Part shown: piece by piece, positions 16,722 to 25,932 of the stretch
Layout of the letters: every line of letters begins with the position of its first letter
Position numbering within the stretch: position 1 is the stretch's first letter
Origin: Clostridia bacterium
GTDB lineage: Bacteria; Bacillota; Clostridia; Lutisporales; Lutisporaceae
Reading direction: 5' to 3'
DNA: 64,000 nt
Assembly (NCBI GenBank): GCA_035628995.1
Contig: DASPIR010000021.1
Coordinates: forward strand, 1-64,000
Position numbers and translations under genes: made by a program
Notes under the pieces: model-generated
Told to the model about the DNA's origin: nothing
Databases searched by the model: none
What the model saw: the letters and a program-made list of their open reading frames with translations, nothing else

Positions 16722-18176
16722 TTAAGCTGAAACGCCTTTATTCTTTGCTTTTGGTCCCTTGTATTCCGGAGCTGATGGGTCATCTTCCAGCTTCATCATT
16801 GTGATTCCTGTGAAACCGAATACGATGGATACTATCGGGTTAACAAGATTCAGGAAGCAGTATGGAAGATATTCTATTGTTGGAACACCAAGGTATGTTG
16901 ACATTGTAGCACCGCAAGTATTCCATGGAACAAGCGGTGAAGTAAGTGTACCGGCATCTTCCAAGCACCTTGAAAGGTTTCTTGGAGCAAGGCCTCTTTT
17001 TCTGAACTCATCCTTATACATTTTGCCAGGAAGAACTATTGAAAGGTACTGGTCGCCAGCAAGAACGTTTGCGAATATGCTTGTGAAGATTGTTGCTGTA
17101 ACCAGCGAGCCTGTGCTTTTTGCAAATTTCAGGATTACTTTTGCAACAGCTTCGAGCATACCTGTCTTCTCGAGTATTCCGCCGAAAGTAAGAGCTGCCA
17201 ATATAAGTGATATAGTCCACATCATGCTCTGGTAGCCGCCTCTTGTGAGGAGGTCATCAAGCACCTGGTTTCCTGTTTCAGAAACAATGCCGTTCTGCAT
17301 TGCATTCATAATATCGGCAAGGTTTGCACCCTGGAACAAAACAGCAGCAACTCCGCCAAGGAGTGTGCCTATGAAGAGACCAGGTACAGCAGGAACCTTT
17401 TTAGCAACCATTACGATTACTATTATAGGTATAAGCAGGAGAAGGGGATTAACATTGAAATTCTCCTTCATTAGACTCATAACTTGCTGTATGTTGGAAG
17501 CGTCAAGAGCTGTGCTGGCAAATCTTGCGCCTAAGATGCCAAAGCCAATGAGTGCTATTACTAAGCTGACACCTGTGGTATATACCATATGTCTGATATG
17601 GTCGAAAAGAGTAGCACCAGCCATAGCAGGAGCCAAGTTGGTTGTATCGGAAAGAGGTGACATTTTATCACCGAAGTATGCACCGGATATTATAGCACCA
17701 GCTGTCATTGGAGCGGGTATTCCAATACCTGCGCCTATGCCCATGAGAGCTATACCTATTGTACCTGCTGTGCCCCAGGAAGTACCTGTCGCAAGGGATA
17801 CAATACAGCAAAGCAGACATGCAGCTACAAGGAAAAAGCCAGGTGAAAGCACCTGCAAACCAAAGTAGATAAGTGTGGGAACAACACCACCGAGTATCCA
17901 TGTACCTATTATCATACCTATGATTGCAAGAATTAAAATAGCCTGCATCGTACCTGATATACTGGAGATTATTCCTTCTTCAACCTCACCCCAAGTATAA
18001 CCGAGTCTGGTTATTGCAACAATTGCTGCCACAAGAGCTCCCAACACCAGTGGGATATGCACATCTCCGTTTACACCGAAGAACGGAAGAACCATATACA
18101 TTAAAAGGCCGATTGTAATTACAACTGGAATCAGTGCTTCGAGTAGTGTTGCTTCTCTTTTTGTTTTTTGTGCCAT
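16722..18176 (-). CDS. nhaC: NhaC family Na+/H+ antiporter
   Basis: A 484-residue polytopic membrane protein with about 11-12 hydrophobic segments. Conserved NhaC features include GTSWGTAGTIGIALMG, AGAIISGAYFGDKMSPLSDTTNLA and VLAGDQYLSIVLPGKMY. It exchanges sodium for protons or, in some relatives, malate/lactate with Na+. AAAGGAGC precedes the ATG on the minus strand. It is monocistronic. In an Rnf-containing organism it would help couple or balance sodium and proton gradients, which is an inference. Confidence 0.93.
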   Translation of the reverse strand: MAQKTKREATLLEALIPVVITIGLLMYMVLPFFGVNGDVHIPLVLGALVAAIVAITRLGYTWGEVEEGIISSISGTMQAILILAIIGMIIGTWILGGVVPTLIYFGLQVLSPGFFLVAACLLCCIVSLATGTSWGTAGTIGIALMGIGAGIGIPAPMTAGAIISGAYFGDKMSPLSDTTNLAPAMAGATLFDHIRHMVYTTGVSLVIALIGFGILGARFASTALDASNIQQVMSLMKENFNVNPLLLLIPIIVIVMVAKKVPAVPGLFIGTLLGGVAAVLFQGANLADIMNAMQNGIVSETGNQVLDDLLTRGGYQSMMWTISLILAALTFGGILEKTGMLEAVAKVILKFAKSTGSLVTATIFTSIFANVLAGDQYLSIVLPGKMYKDEFRKRGLAPRNLSRCLEDAGTLTSPLVPWNTCGATMSTYLGVPTIEYLPYCFLNLVNPIVSIVFGFTGITMMKLEDDPSAPEYKGPKAKNKGVSA

Positions 18177-18474
18177 TTATATTGCTCCTTTCGTATTTTA
18201 CTGACTATACCTGTGTAGTTAACATAATTCACGACTCACCCCATGCTTAGAAAACATAATATGTTGCACAGATAAAGCGGTATTAATTTATATTCATACA
18301 TTATTGTTAATAGCTATAAGTACTGGCTTTGTAAGCATGGAGATGCGTATATTATCTCAAGAAATTTACATTATGTAAATAGAAAAAATATGCAATTGAA
18401 GAGATAAATGTGAGATATTTTAGGTCAAGTAAACTTCCTCCTAATATTTTTTATCAAATGCATAATAAATATTG

Positions 18475-18578
18475 AAAAAATGCTTATAATATGAAAAACG
18501 AATATTTTGCATTTTTATCAGATTCTGGATATATAGATTTTGCGAAATACCCAATATGAAAGCTTAGTGCGTTCAAAA
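18475..18578 (-). repeat. Paired-hairpin element, family B, degenerate copy
   Basis: The left hairpin is AAAAATGC...GCATTTTT (18475-18516). The right hairpin is TTTTGCG...CGTTCAAAA (18538-18578), whose loop reads TACCCA next to the arm, that is TGGGTA on the minus strand. That loop motif is shared with the three other family-B copies. Confidence 0.55.
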
Positions 18579-18726
18579 AGATTTATCAACTTATTTGAGA
18601 ATATTTGAAATATAGGGATTGAACATGCTAAACTTCTAAAAATACAGAATATTTAGAAGTTTGCAGCTATATTTAGATTGAAAAAGTTATCATATTATAG
18701 TATCTTTATATTAATCTCCAACAATT

Positions 18727-18833
18727 TATTTTGCGAAATATCAATTTGTATATATTCAAATTTCGCAAAATATTTCATTACAGTTATTGAATTCGCACTT
18801 TACCCTTGATTGGGCTAGGGGCGTTCAATATAA
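18727..18833 (-). repeat. Paired-hairpin element, family B, copy 1
   Basis: Left hairpin TATTTTGCGAAAT...AATTTCGCAAAATA (18727-18772), linker TTTCATTACAG, right hairpin TTATTGAATTCGCAC...GCGTTCAATA (18784-18833). The right hairpin is almost the same in the copies at 42332 and 54657. It ends 23 bp before the start codon of the P-loop gene, so it is in that gene's 5' leader or promoter. Confidence 0.8.
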
Positions 18834-18856
18834 AAACATATAAGGGGGTAATTATT

Positions 18857-19267
18857 ATGGTTAAGTTTATTCTGGGTGTAAAGGGCTCAGGTAAGACAAA
18901 AAGAATGATCGACATGGCTAATGAGTCCGTCAAAGCATCAAATGGAAACGTAGTTTATATCGACAGAGACAGAAACCACATATATGACCTTAACCGAAAC
19001 ATTAGACTAATTGAGGCTGGCGAGTTTCAATTGGAAAACCTCAAATCCTTTTATGGCTTTATTTGCGGCGTGATATCACAGAATTTTGACATAGACAGAG
19101 TATTTATTGATGGGCAGAAAATAGTAAGCAGTGCAGAAGACGATTGTCTTGAAAAGTTTGTTAAGAACCTTGAGAATCTCAACGAAAAGTTTGGTGTGAA
19201 TTTCACGGTAAGCTGCAGCAGGAGTGCAGATGGAATACCGGAATTCCTGAAAAGTTACCTTATTTAA
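18857..19267 (+). CDS. Small P-loop ATP-binding protein, function unknown
   Basis: A 136-residue protein starting MVKFILGVKGSGKTKRMIDM, with a clear Walker A motif GVKGSGKT at residues 7-14. A segment VVYIDRD follows, and RVFIDG later may serve as a Walker B strand. AAGGGGG precedes ATG 18857; the in-frame extension from 18806 is repeat sequence. Similar small Clostridia proteins are often loosely labelled PilT-like, but no pilus genes are nearby. It is followed by its own terminator, so it is monocistronic. Confidence 0.75.
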   Translation: MVKFILGVKGSGKTKRMIDMANESVKASNGNVVYIDRDRNHIYDLNRNIRLIEAGEFQLENLKSFYGFICGVISQNFDIDRVFIDGQKIVSSAEDDCLEKFVKNLENLNEKFGVNFTVSCSRSADGIPEFLKSYLI

Positions 19268-19305
19268 TTAATCTAGAAAACAATTTAAGTTCATATACAA
19301 TATAG

Positions 19306-19328
19306 AAGACCCTTTTGCGGGTCTTTTA
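19306..19328 (+). terminator. Rho-independent terminator
   Basis: AAGACCC pairs with GGGTCTT around TTTTGC, followed by TTTATTTTTTT. Confidence 0.8.
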
Positions 19329-19395
19329 TTTTTTTCGAACATAAAATAGTTAATTACAATATTGTATTATTTTGATAAAATAAGTATGAGAATGA

Positions 19396-19407
19396 GAACA
19401 TATGTTT
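19396..19407. promoter_or_regulatory. LexA-like SOS box
   Basis: GAACATATGTTT matches the Gram-positive LexA/DinR half-site arrangement GAAC-N4-GTTY. It lies about 150 bp upstream of the helicase pair, which would fit DNA-damage control. The promoter itself is not clear, so this is tentative. Confidence 0.4.
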
Positions 19408-19557
19408 ATGTACAAACTCAGAATGATTATCGAAATGAACAAATGGATATATAAATATCCCTTCCGGGCAGAGTATTGCCTGTCATCGATGCAGTTTCAC
19501 TGCACGATTGGATTACATTAGGTATGCTTTAATAAATTAAAGCAAGGGGGATTAACT

Positions 19558-22197
19558 GTGAACTTTTTAAACCTGGGTGAATTTAAAAACAGGATAATAT
19601 CAACCAAGACTATAAATGCCAGAAACCCAATTTCAACAGATTTTCCAGAGGCTTTGTCTCCGGAGCTCTGCGAATACTTGAGAGGCCAAGGGGTAGACAA
19701 ACTCTACTGCCATCAGAGTGAGATGTTTGAAAAAGCTTTACAGGGAAAAAATCTGGTCATAACAACCGCCACCTCCAGTGGAAAGACACTGAGCTTTCTA
19801 TTGCCTGTGGTGCAGAAGATACTTGAGGACCCTACCACAAGGGCGATATTCCTGTATCCTACAAAGGCATTAGCCCATGACCAGTATAGGAACCTGGTTC
19901 CGATATTGGAGCACTTCGGTCCCAAAAGGATACAGGCAGGGATTTACGATGGGGATACCCCCACAAGCGAGAGGTCAAGAATCAGGAAAAATGCCAACAT
20001 TATACTGACAAACCCCGAAATGCTTAATTCATCTTTTTTGACCAACCACAGCGTCTTCGGCTTCAACCATATATTCTCACGGTTGAATTTTCTTGTGATT
20101 GACGAGCTGCATTATTACAGGGGTGCTTTTGGTTCTCATATGGCAAATATCATGAGAAGGCTGGGGAGAATATGCAGCTATTACAAGAGTTCGCCGCAAT
20201 TCCTCTGCAGTTCAGCCACTATAGCCAATCCAGTGGAGCTGGCCTCAAACATTTGCAGCAGGGAGTTCATACAAATAGATAAGGATGGTTCGCCTTCCAG
20301 TGAGAAAACAGTGTATTTCTGGCAGCCTCCCCTGGTAAGGGATACACAGTATAGGCGGACGCCGGAAGCGGAAGCCTCAGAACTGATACCGACATTGGTG
20401 GAGCAGGATGTAAAATTCATTACCTTCTGCAAGACCAGAAGAGAGGTAGAGGTTGTATTGAAGGAGGTAAGGGATAAGCTGTCCAATCTTGATGACAAGC
20501 CTACACTGGGAAGAAATCTATCTCACCTGGTAGCCGGATACAGAGGCGGCTATACCCCTGAGGAGAGAAGGGAAATTGAGTCCAGGCTGGCATCCGGCAA
20601 GCTGGCTGGAGTGGTGTCTACCAACGCACTTGAGCTGGGCATAGACATAGGAAAGCTTGATATAGTTGTCGAAGCCGGATTTCCCGGTACCAAGGCATCT
20701 TTTTGGCAGCAGCTGGGCAGAGCTGGGAGAAGGGGCGGAAAAGCGTATGGAATACTGATACTTGATGTCACACCTAACGACCAGTATCTTGCAATAAACA
20801 GCGACTGGCTCTTTGATACCGGCGTGGAGAACGCGGTAATTGACAAGGATAACCTTTTTATTCAGCTGGCTCATGTAAGGGCTGCGGCAGCCGAGCTGCC
20901 TTTATCTCTTGATGATGCAGCGATTTTTCCGGATCTTGGTGAGATAGTACCTGTACTTATACAGGCCAAGGAGCTTAGAAATGAAGGCGGGAGCTATATC
21001 TGGACGGGAAACGAGTTCCCGGCAGGGGACTTTAATCTAAGGAATATTAATAATAAGACCTATAAAGTAGTAAACAAGCTGAACGGCATGGTGATTACCG
21101 AAATGGATGAATACCTCGCATTCCATGAGGTGCATCCCAAAGCTATATATATACACGACAGCATGCAGTTCATGGTAGAGAGCCTGGATATTGTGAACAG
21201 GATAGCACATGTATTTCCTGTGGATATGAACTATTTCACAGTTCCTTTTGTTGAGACCGATGTAAATGTACTGAGGGAATTCAAGGCTCAGACTGTGAAG
21301 AGGACTGAAGCACGTTTCGGAGATGTGAAGGTGAAAGAGGCGATACCTGCATATAAGATGGTGCAGTTTCACAACCATCAGAACCTTGGTTTTGAGCGCA
21401 TAACGCTTCCTCTTTTTCAGGAGATAGAGACAGAAGGTTTGTGGTTTACGGTGGATGACGAAGTAGACAGAGTTTTCAATGCCTATACGCAGCATAACTA
21501 CTATAACGGCTTAAAGCATAGTCTGCTTAACGCTTCCATGAGAAGGACAATGTCCACACATGAGGATCTTTCGGCCACTGTATTCAACACAAAAACTGAG
21601 CAGGGGGAGGTCAAAAAGTCTCATATACTCATATATGACCTTTATCCGGGAGGGCTTGGTTTTTCTGAGAAGGCTTATGATTATGCGCAGAACATCCTGG
21701 AGGAAGCAATACTGCTGGTGGAAAACTGCGGCTGCGAGGATGGCTGTCCTGCCTGCGTAGGAGACTATCACCTGGATAAGAAGCTGGTGCATTGGGGGCT
21801 TCAATCCATGCTAAAGGAAGCGAAGACTCCCGAAAACATAAAAAAGGCAGAGCTGGCTCCAAGGATAGTGATTGAGCATATGTGCAAGCTTTCTGAGCTG
21901 CCTGCAAGATGGGATGAGTTCGTACGCTTCCTGAGGTCGAAGGGTGAGTACATGAACAGCTTCCTGAGCACAATAGACAATGTTGAAGTGTCTGGTTCCC
22001 TTCTAAATATAGTAACGGACTTCAAGTTTTATGAGGAATGGATATTGGACCCATCCAATAAGCGAAAGCTTGTGAATACAATCAAGAGATATGTAGAGGT
22101 GCCATCGGGGTTTGATATAAGCGTTAAGGTCTTAAGCAAGACCCCGGGAGATATAGGCGAGAAGATAATGAGAAGGTATGACGATTTAGTGAAGTAG
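19558..22197 (+). CDS. mrfA: DEAD/DEAH-box helicase with DUF1998 domain (MrfA/YprA-like)
   Basis: An 879-residue superfamily 2 helicase. The N-terminal RecA-like domain has ITTATSSGKTLSF (motif I) and LVIDELHYYRG (a DE-H variant of motif II). The second domain has STNALELGIDIGKLD and QQLGRAGRRGGKAYG (motif VI). The DUF1998 region ends with a four-cysteine zinc site, ENCGCEDGCPACVGD. B. subtilis MrfA (YprA) with this layout removes mitomycin-type adducts. The GTG start follows AAGGGGG. A further C-terminal 130 residues extend beyond the cysteine cluster. It is directly followed by a UvrD-type helicase in the same operon. Confidence 0.9.
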   Translation: MNFLNLGEFKNRIISTKTINARNPISTDFPEALSPELCEYLRGQGVDKLYCHQSEMFEKALQGKNLVITTATSSGKTLSFLLPVVQKILEDPTTRAIFLYPTKALAHDQYRNLVPILEHFGPKRIQAGIYDGDTPTSERSRIRKNANIILTNPEMLNSSFLTNHSVFGFNHIFSRLNFLVIDELHYYRGAFGSHMANIMRRLGRICSYYKSSPQFLCSSATIANPVELASNICSREFIQIDKDGSPSSEKTVYFWQPPLVRDTQYRRTPEAEASELIPTLVEQDVKFITFCKTRREVEVVLKEVRDKLSNLDDKPTLGRNLSHLVAGYRGGYTPEERREIESRLASGKLAGVVSTNALELGIDIGKLDIVVEAGFPGTKASFWQQLGRAGRRGGKAYGILILDVTPNDQYLAINSDWLFDTGVENAVIDKDNLFIQLAHVRAAAAELPLSLDDAAIFPDLGEIVPVLIQAKELRNEGGSYIWTGNEFPAGDFNLRNINNKTYKVVNKLNGMVITEMDEYLAFHEVHPKAIYIHDSMQFMVESLDIVNRIAHVFPVDMNYFTVPFVETDVNVLREFKAQTVKRTEARFGDVKVKEAIPAYKMVQFHNHQNLGFERITLPLFQEIETEGLWFTVDDEVDRVFNAYTQHNYYNGLKHSLLNASMRRTMSTHEDLSATVFNTKTEQGEVKKSHILIYDLYPGGLGFSEKAYDYAQNILEEAILLVENCGCEDGCPACVGDYHLDKKLVHWGLQSMLKEAKTPENIKKAELAPRIVIEHMCKLSELPARWDEFVRFLRSKGEYMNSFLSTIDNVEVSGSLLNIVTDFKFYEEWILDPSNKRKLVNTIKRYVEVPSGFDISVKVLSKTPGDIGEKIMRRYDDLVK

Positions 22198-22209
22198 GTG
22201 AGTCCTTAT

Positions 22210-24324
22210 ATGGAGGATTTGTATAGAAAGCTTAAGGGACAGGAGAAGCCTGAGCTTCAAGAGCTGCTGCAGGACCTGGATAAGCTTAATGAATATCAGA
22301 GAGCCGCTGTATTGGATCACAGCAGGGTAATGCTTCTGAATGCCCAGGTAGGCAGTGGAAAGACTACAGTATTGATAAACAAGATACTTTATCTGCACTT
22401 TGCCAAGGGGATTCCTCTTGAAAGCATGGTAGTGCTCACCTTTACCAATAAAGCTGCGGAAGAGATAAAGATACGCATAAAGGAAAAGAACAAAAGCATA
22501 AAGGAGGAGGAGCTGCGTTTCTTCGGGACCTTTCACGGAGTATGCAGAACACTTCTCTCTTCTGTGCTTCCGGTAAAAGAGCTAGGATATACCAGCGGGT
22601 TCTCAATCTATGATGCTGATGAAATGCTGGAGCTGTATGAACGGGTAATAAATGAAAATGATCTGGCTTTGAAATACAAGAATAAGATAAGAAAAAGGAT
22701 CGAACAGCACAGGCAGGGAAAGCTTCTTTATGGCAATATGAAGCATGATGATGACCTGACTGAATTCATCAAGCTTCTAGAAGCAGAAAAGAAACGCTGC
22801 AACGCAATGGAGTTTGATGATCTTATAGAGAATGCCACAGCTCTTCTGCGAAACCATGAATATGCCCCGGAATGGATAATTGTTGATGAGTTCCAGGACA
22901 GCGATGACAGACAGCTTGAGCTTATTGAGTGTATGAAGAAGGAAAAAACGCACGTTTTTGCTGTAGGGGATCCAAACCAGGTTATATATACATGGAGAGG
23001 CAGCAGAAAAGATATTTTTGGGGAGTTCAGAAAAGCATACAATGGGAATGAATTAACCCTTCCCATAAGCTATAGGTCCACCACAACTATTTTGGATGCT
23101 GCCAGAGTATTCCTTGAACCGGGACAGCTTATCAGGGGCATAAGGGACGAGGGTAAGCCCATAGTGGTGAAAAAACACCATAACACCTTCAATGAAGCCT
23201 TATACCTTTGCGACAGGATTAGGAAGCTTGTGAGCGAGGGTTTTAAGTACAGTGATTTTGCTGTACTATACAGAAAACAGAAGCAGTCGGAAGTGTTCAC
23301 GAATGTATTTGAAAAAGGCGGAGTACCCTATGAGGTTTCTTTAAAGCGGACGCTCAAGGACATACCTGTATTGTATTGGCTTGTGAGGCTGTTAAAGGCA
23401 GCAGCTAATCCTAACGACAGGGATAGCGTTGCATACATGCTTAGGGATAACAGATACGGCTTGGGTATGGGGAAAAAGCAGATAAAGGAGATTATTTGCA
23501 CCGTTGAGGCGGGTGACACCCCGGGTAACGAGCTGATGAAAAGGACCATTGAATTTAAAGCTTGGTGCGGCACTGATAATGAAATAGATGCTGTACGCAT
23601 TTTCGAATATTTCGATCTTGGCGTATATCTGATGCCCACCTCCATAACCTATGAGGAGGATAGGACAAGGGTACTGAGTTTTCTTGGGGATATAACCAGG
23701 TATGCAGCTGACACTGGACAAGAGCTATATGCCAGTATTAAGGATTATCTGAATAACTCTGCACTGTATGGAAGTCAGTTGCTTAGTGAAAGAGCAGGGA
23801 AAAGCAGCGATTCAGTCAAGCTTATGACACTGCATGCCTCCAAGGGGCTGGAATTCAAGTGTGTGTTTATTTCTGCCGCCAATCTGGGGTTGATACCTAT
23901 TCCGGCAAGAAAACCGGGAGAGGAAGAAGAGGAGAAGCGGCTGTTTTTCGTGGGTATAACCAGAGCTAAGGATTTTCTTGAGATATCCTATCATACAAAC
24001 CCCGATGAGTTTGGTGTATACGGAATACCAAGCCCATACCTGAGGATGATTCCTCCTGAACTAATTGACAGTGAGGATTTTGTAAGCCGTGGAGCGAACC
24101 TTTCAGAGCTTCGCCGTGAGATAAAAGCAAATATCGACGTCAAGAGGATAGAGCACGATGCCCAGGCAGCAATACCTGAAATCAGTGATATAGTGAAGGT
24201 ATACCATGAAAAGTATGGTCAGGGTATAGTAATTAGTGAAGATGAAGCCAATATTACGGCAGATTTCGAAGTATACGGAACAAAAGTGTTTTCCAAAGCA
24301 TTTTGCCCGCTTACTTATGTTTAA
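22210..24324 (+). CDS. UvrD/Rep-type ATP-dependent DNA helicase
   Basis: A superfamily 1A helicase of about 704 residues. It has AQVGSGKTTVLINKI (Walker A), VLTFTNKAAEEIK (motif Ia), WIIVDEFQDSDDRQLELI (motif II with DEFQD), AVGDPNQVIYTWRGS (motif III), LMTLHASKGLEFKCVFI (motif V) and FVGITRAKDFL (motif VI). ATG 22210 follows AGGTGAG; a GTG 12 bp earlier lacks a ribosome binding site. It follows the MrfA-like gene within 12 bp, suggesting joint action in DNA repair. Confidence 0.93.
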   Translation: MEDLYRKLKGQEKPELQELLQDLDKLNEYQRAAVLDHSRVMLLNAQVGSGKTTVLINKILYLHFAKGIPLESMVVLTFTNKAAEEIKIRIKEKNKSIKEEELRFFGTFHGVCRTLLSSVLPVKELGYTSGFSIYDADEMLELYERVINENDLALKYKNKIRKRIEQHRQGKLLYGNMKHDDDLTEFIKLLEAEKKRCNAMEFDDLIENATALLRNHEYAPEWIIVDEFQDSDDRQLELIECMKKEKTHVFAVGDPNQVIYTWRGSRKDIFGEFRKAYNGNELTLPISYRSTTTILDAARVFLEPGQLIRGIRDEGKPIVVKKHHNTFNEALYLCDRIRKLVSEGFKYSDFAVLYRKQKQSEVFTNVFEKGGVPYEVSLKRTLKDIPVLYWLVRLLKAAANPNDRDSVAYMLRDNRYGLGMGKKQIKEIICTVEAGDTPGNELMKRTIEFKAWCGTDNEIDAVRIFEYFDLGVYLMPTSITYEEDRTRVLSFLGDITRYAADTGQELYASIKDYLNNSALYGSQLLSERAGKSSDSVKLMTLHASKGLEFKCVFISAANLGLIPIPARKPGEEEEEKRLFFVGITRAKDFLEISYHTNPDEFGVYGIPSPYLRMIPPELIDSEDFVSRGANLSELRREIKANIDVKRIEHDAQAAIPEISDIVKVYHEKYGQGIVISEDEANITADFEVYGTKVFSKAFCPLTYV

Positions 24325-24365
24325 ATATGCTATAATAGTAGGAAAAGAAATTTGAAGGAGCTTAC

Positions 24366-25280
24366 ATGTTTGGATATATAATGCCGGAAAAGCCGGAGCT
24401 AAAGATGAAAGAATATGAGCTGTTCAGGGGTTATTACTGCGGCTTGTGCAAATCAATGGGCAGAAGCTTTGGGACCTTTTCAAGATTTGCACTTAATTAT
24501 GACTCTGTTTTTTTGGGATTATTGCTTTCCTCAGTTCATAATGAGGTGCCTGTGCTTAAGAAAGAAAGCTGCATAGCCAATCCGGTGAAAAGAAAATGGA
24601 TAGTAAAAAACAGCAGGCATATTGATTTTGCAGCAGACATTAATGTGCTGCTTACGTATTATAAATTGAAGGATAACATAAGGGATGAGGGCGGTTGGCT
24701 TCCGCGGATAGCACAAATGGCTTTCCGAAGAGGTTATAAAAATGCTGCCTCAAAAAACAAGAAGCTTGACGAAATCATAGCTGCTTCAATTTCGACACAG
24801 GTACTATTGGAGGAGCAGAAATGCAGTTCGATGGATGAAGCGGCGGAGCCCTTTGCAAATATGCTTAGCCAGTTGCTTGCCGCAGGCTACAGTGGTGAAG
24901 ATCAGTCAATATCAAGGATTCTGGGCTGGATAGGCTACAATCTGGGAAAATGGGTTTACTTAATAGATGCATTTGATGATATGGAAAAGGATATAAAAAG
25001 CGGAAGCTATAATCCTCTTTTGCAGCAATACAAATATGAAAATCAGGATATTAAAGCTTTTAAGACGGGAATTGCAGATGAGGTTAGGATAAATCTTCTG
25101 CAGGCACTGTCACAGACCACGAGTTCTATAGAGCTATTGAAGCTGAGCAATAAAGGGATAATTGATAATATCTTATATGAAGGCCTATACGGCAAGACTG
25201 AGAAAGTATTGAGCTGCATAACCAGCGAAAAAAGGAGTTGCACGAGAGATGAGAAATCCATACGAAGTATTGGGAATTAG
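24366..25280 (+). CDS. DUF5685 family protein
   Basis: A 304-residue protein beginning MFGYIMPEKPELKMKEYELFRGYYCGLCKSMG, with a CxxC pair at about residues 25-28. It contains the family pattern GWIGYNLGKWVYLIDAFDDMEKDIKSGSYNPL, where an acidic helix DAFDDMEKD recalls a di-metal or prenyltransferase-like site. The function is unknown. AAGGAG precedes the ATG. Its 3' end overlaps the start of the DnaJ-domain gene by 32 bp, so the two are translationally linked. Confidence 0.85.
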   Translation: MFGYIMPEKPELKMKEYELFRGYYCGLCKSMGRSFGTFSRFALNYDSVFLGLLLSSVHNEVPVLKKESCIANPVKRKWIVKNSRHIDFAADINVLLTYYKLKDNIRDEGGWLPRIAQMAFRRGYKNAASKNKKLDEIIAASISTQVLLEEQKCSSMDEAAEPFANMLSQLLAAGYSGEDQSISRILGWIGYNLGKWVYLIDAFDDMEKDIKSGSYNPLLQQYKYENQDIKAFKTGIADEVRINLLQALSQTTSSIELLKLSNKGIIDNILYEGLYGKTEKVLSCITSEKRSCTRDEKSIRSIGN

Positions 25281-25878
25281 AGAAGGCACAGATGCAGAGG
25301 GAATAAAAAGAGCATATAGGGAGCTGGTTAAGAAGTACCACCCGGATCAGTACCAGAATAACCCCCTGTCAGATTTAGCTGAAGATAAGCTTAAGGAGAT
25401 AAATGAGGCTTACGATTACCTTATGAAGAAGGCGGAGACACAAAAAGGGAGCAGGAGCTACAGTGCACAGGAGGGGCCAAGATACAGAAACGATCAGGAG
25501 GAAGCAGGCAGAGCCTACTATGACCAGGTAAGGACATATATAAATATGGGCAATGTTGCTGCTGCCGAGCAAATATTGGATGGAATCAGTTTCAGGGGTG
25601 GCGAGTGGCATTACCTCAAGGGACTTATCTTTATGCGACGAGGCTGGTACAATGAGGCAGTTACGAGCTTGAAGACCGCTGCGGATATGGAGCCCAGCAA
25701 CTTTGAATTCAGAGATGCTCTGAACAGGGTAATGAATACAAACGGGCAGTATCAGTCAACGGTATATAACAGGAGAGGCTATAACAATGGACCTGACTTA
25801 TGTGGCTTATGCCAGTGCATGGTCTGTACAGACTGCTGCTGCGAGTGCATGGGCGGGGACTTTCTTAGCTGCTGTTAA
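25249..25878 (+). CDS. J-domain (DnaJ-like) protein with cysteine-rich C-terminus
   Basis: Residues 1-63 form a J domain (MRNPYEVLGIREG, KKYHPDQY with the invariant HPD). The middle, about residues 85-165, looks like one or two TPR-type helical repeats (AAAEQILDGI..., AVTSLKTAADMEPSN). The last 25 residues are extremely cysteine-rich (CGLCQCMVCTDCCCECMGG...CC), which could bind metal. It is not a classical DnaJ, since the G/F region and zinc-finger domain are missing. It overlaps the DUF5685 gene, implying that the pair works as a unit with a DnaK partner. Confidence 0.88.
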   Translation: MRNPYEVLGIREGTDAEGIKRAYRELVKKYHPDQYQNNPLSDLAEDKLKEINEAYDYLMKKAETQKGSRSYSAQEGPRYRNDQEEAGRAYYDQVRTYINMGNVAAAEQILDGISFRGGEWHYLKGLIFMRRGWYNEAVTSLKTAADMEPSNFEFRDALNRVMNTNGQYQSTVYNRRGYNNGPDLCGLCQCMVCTDCCCECMGGDFLSCC

Positions 25879-25932
25879 CATAAGAGATGTAAAAATCATA
25901 GTTCTCTTATAATCTTTATAGGCGGTGACATT

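Larger units (their letters stand above)
18177..18856. other. 680-bp AT-rich intergenic region rich in hairpins
   Basis: No ORF with a ribosome binding site is visible. The left 290 bp next to nhaC is plain AT-rich sequence. The right half holds two family-B paired-hairpin elements (18475-18578 and 18727-18833) and, between them, a separate perfect hairpin AAACTTCTAAA...TTTAGAAGTTT (about 18631-18662). Promoters for nhaC and for the P-loop gene must lie here, but I cannot assign them confidently. Confidence 0.6.

Noticed and set aside
17245-17868. 207-codon plus-strand ORF opposite nhaC
   Set aside because: Long open frame antisense to a well-conserved antiporter; composition reflects the complementary membrane codons.
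20518-20874. Antisense frames within the MrfA-like helicase
   Set aside because: They follow codon bias of the real gene and lack start signals.
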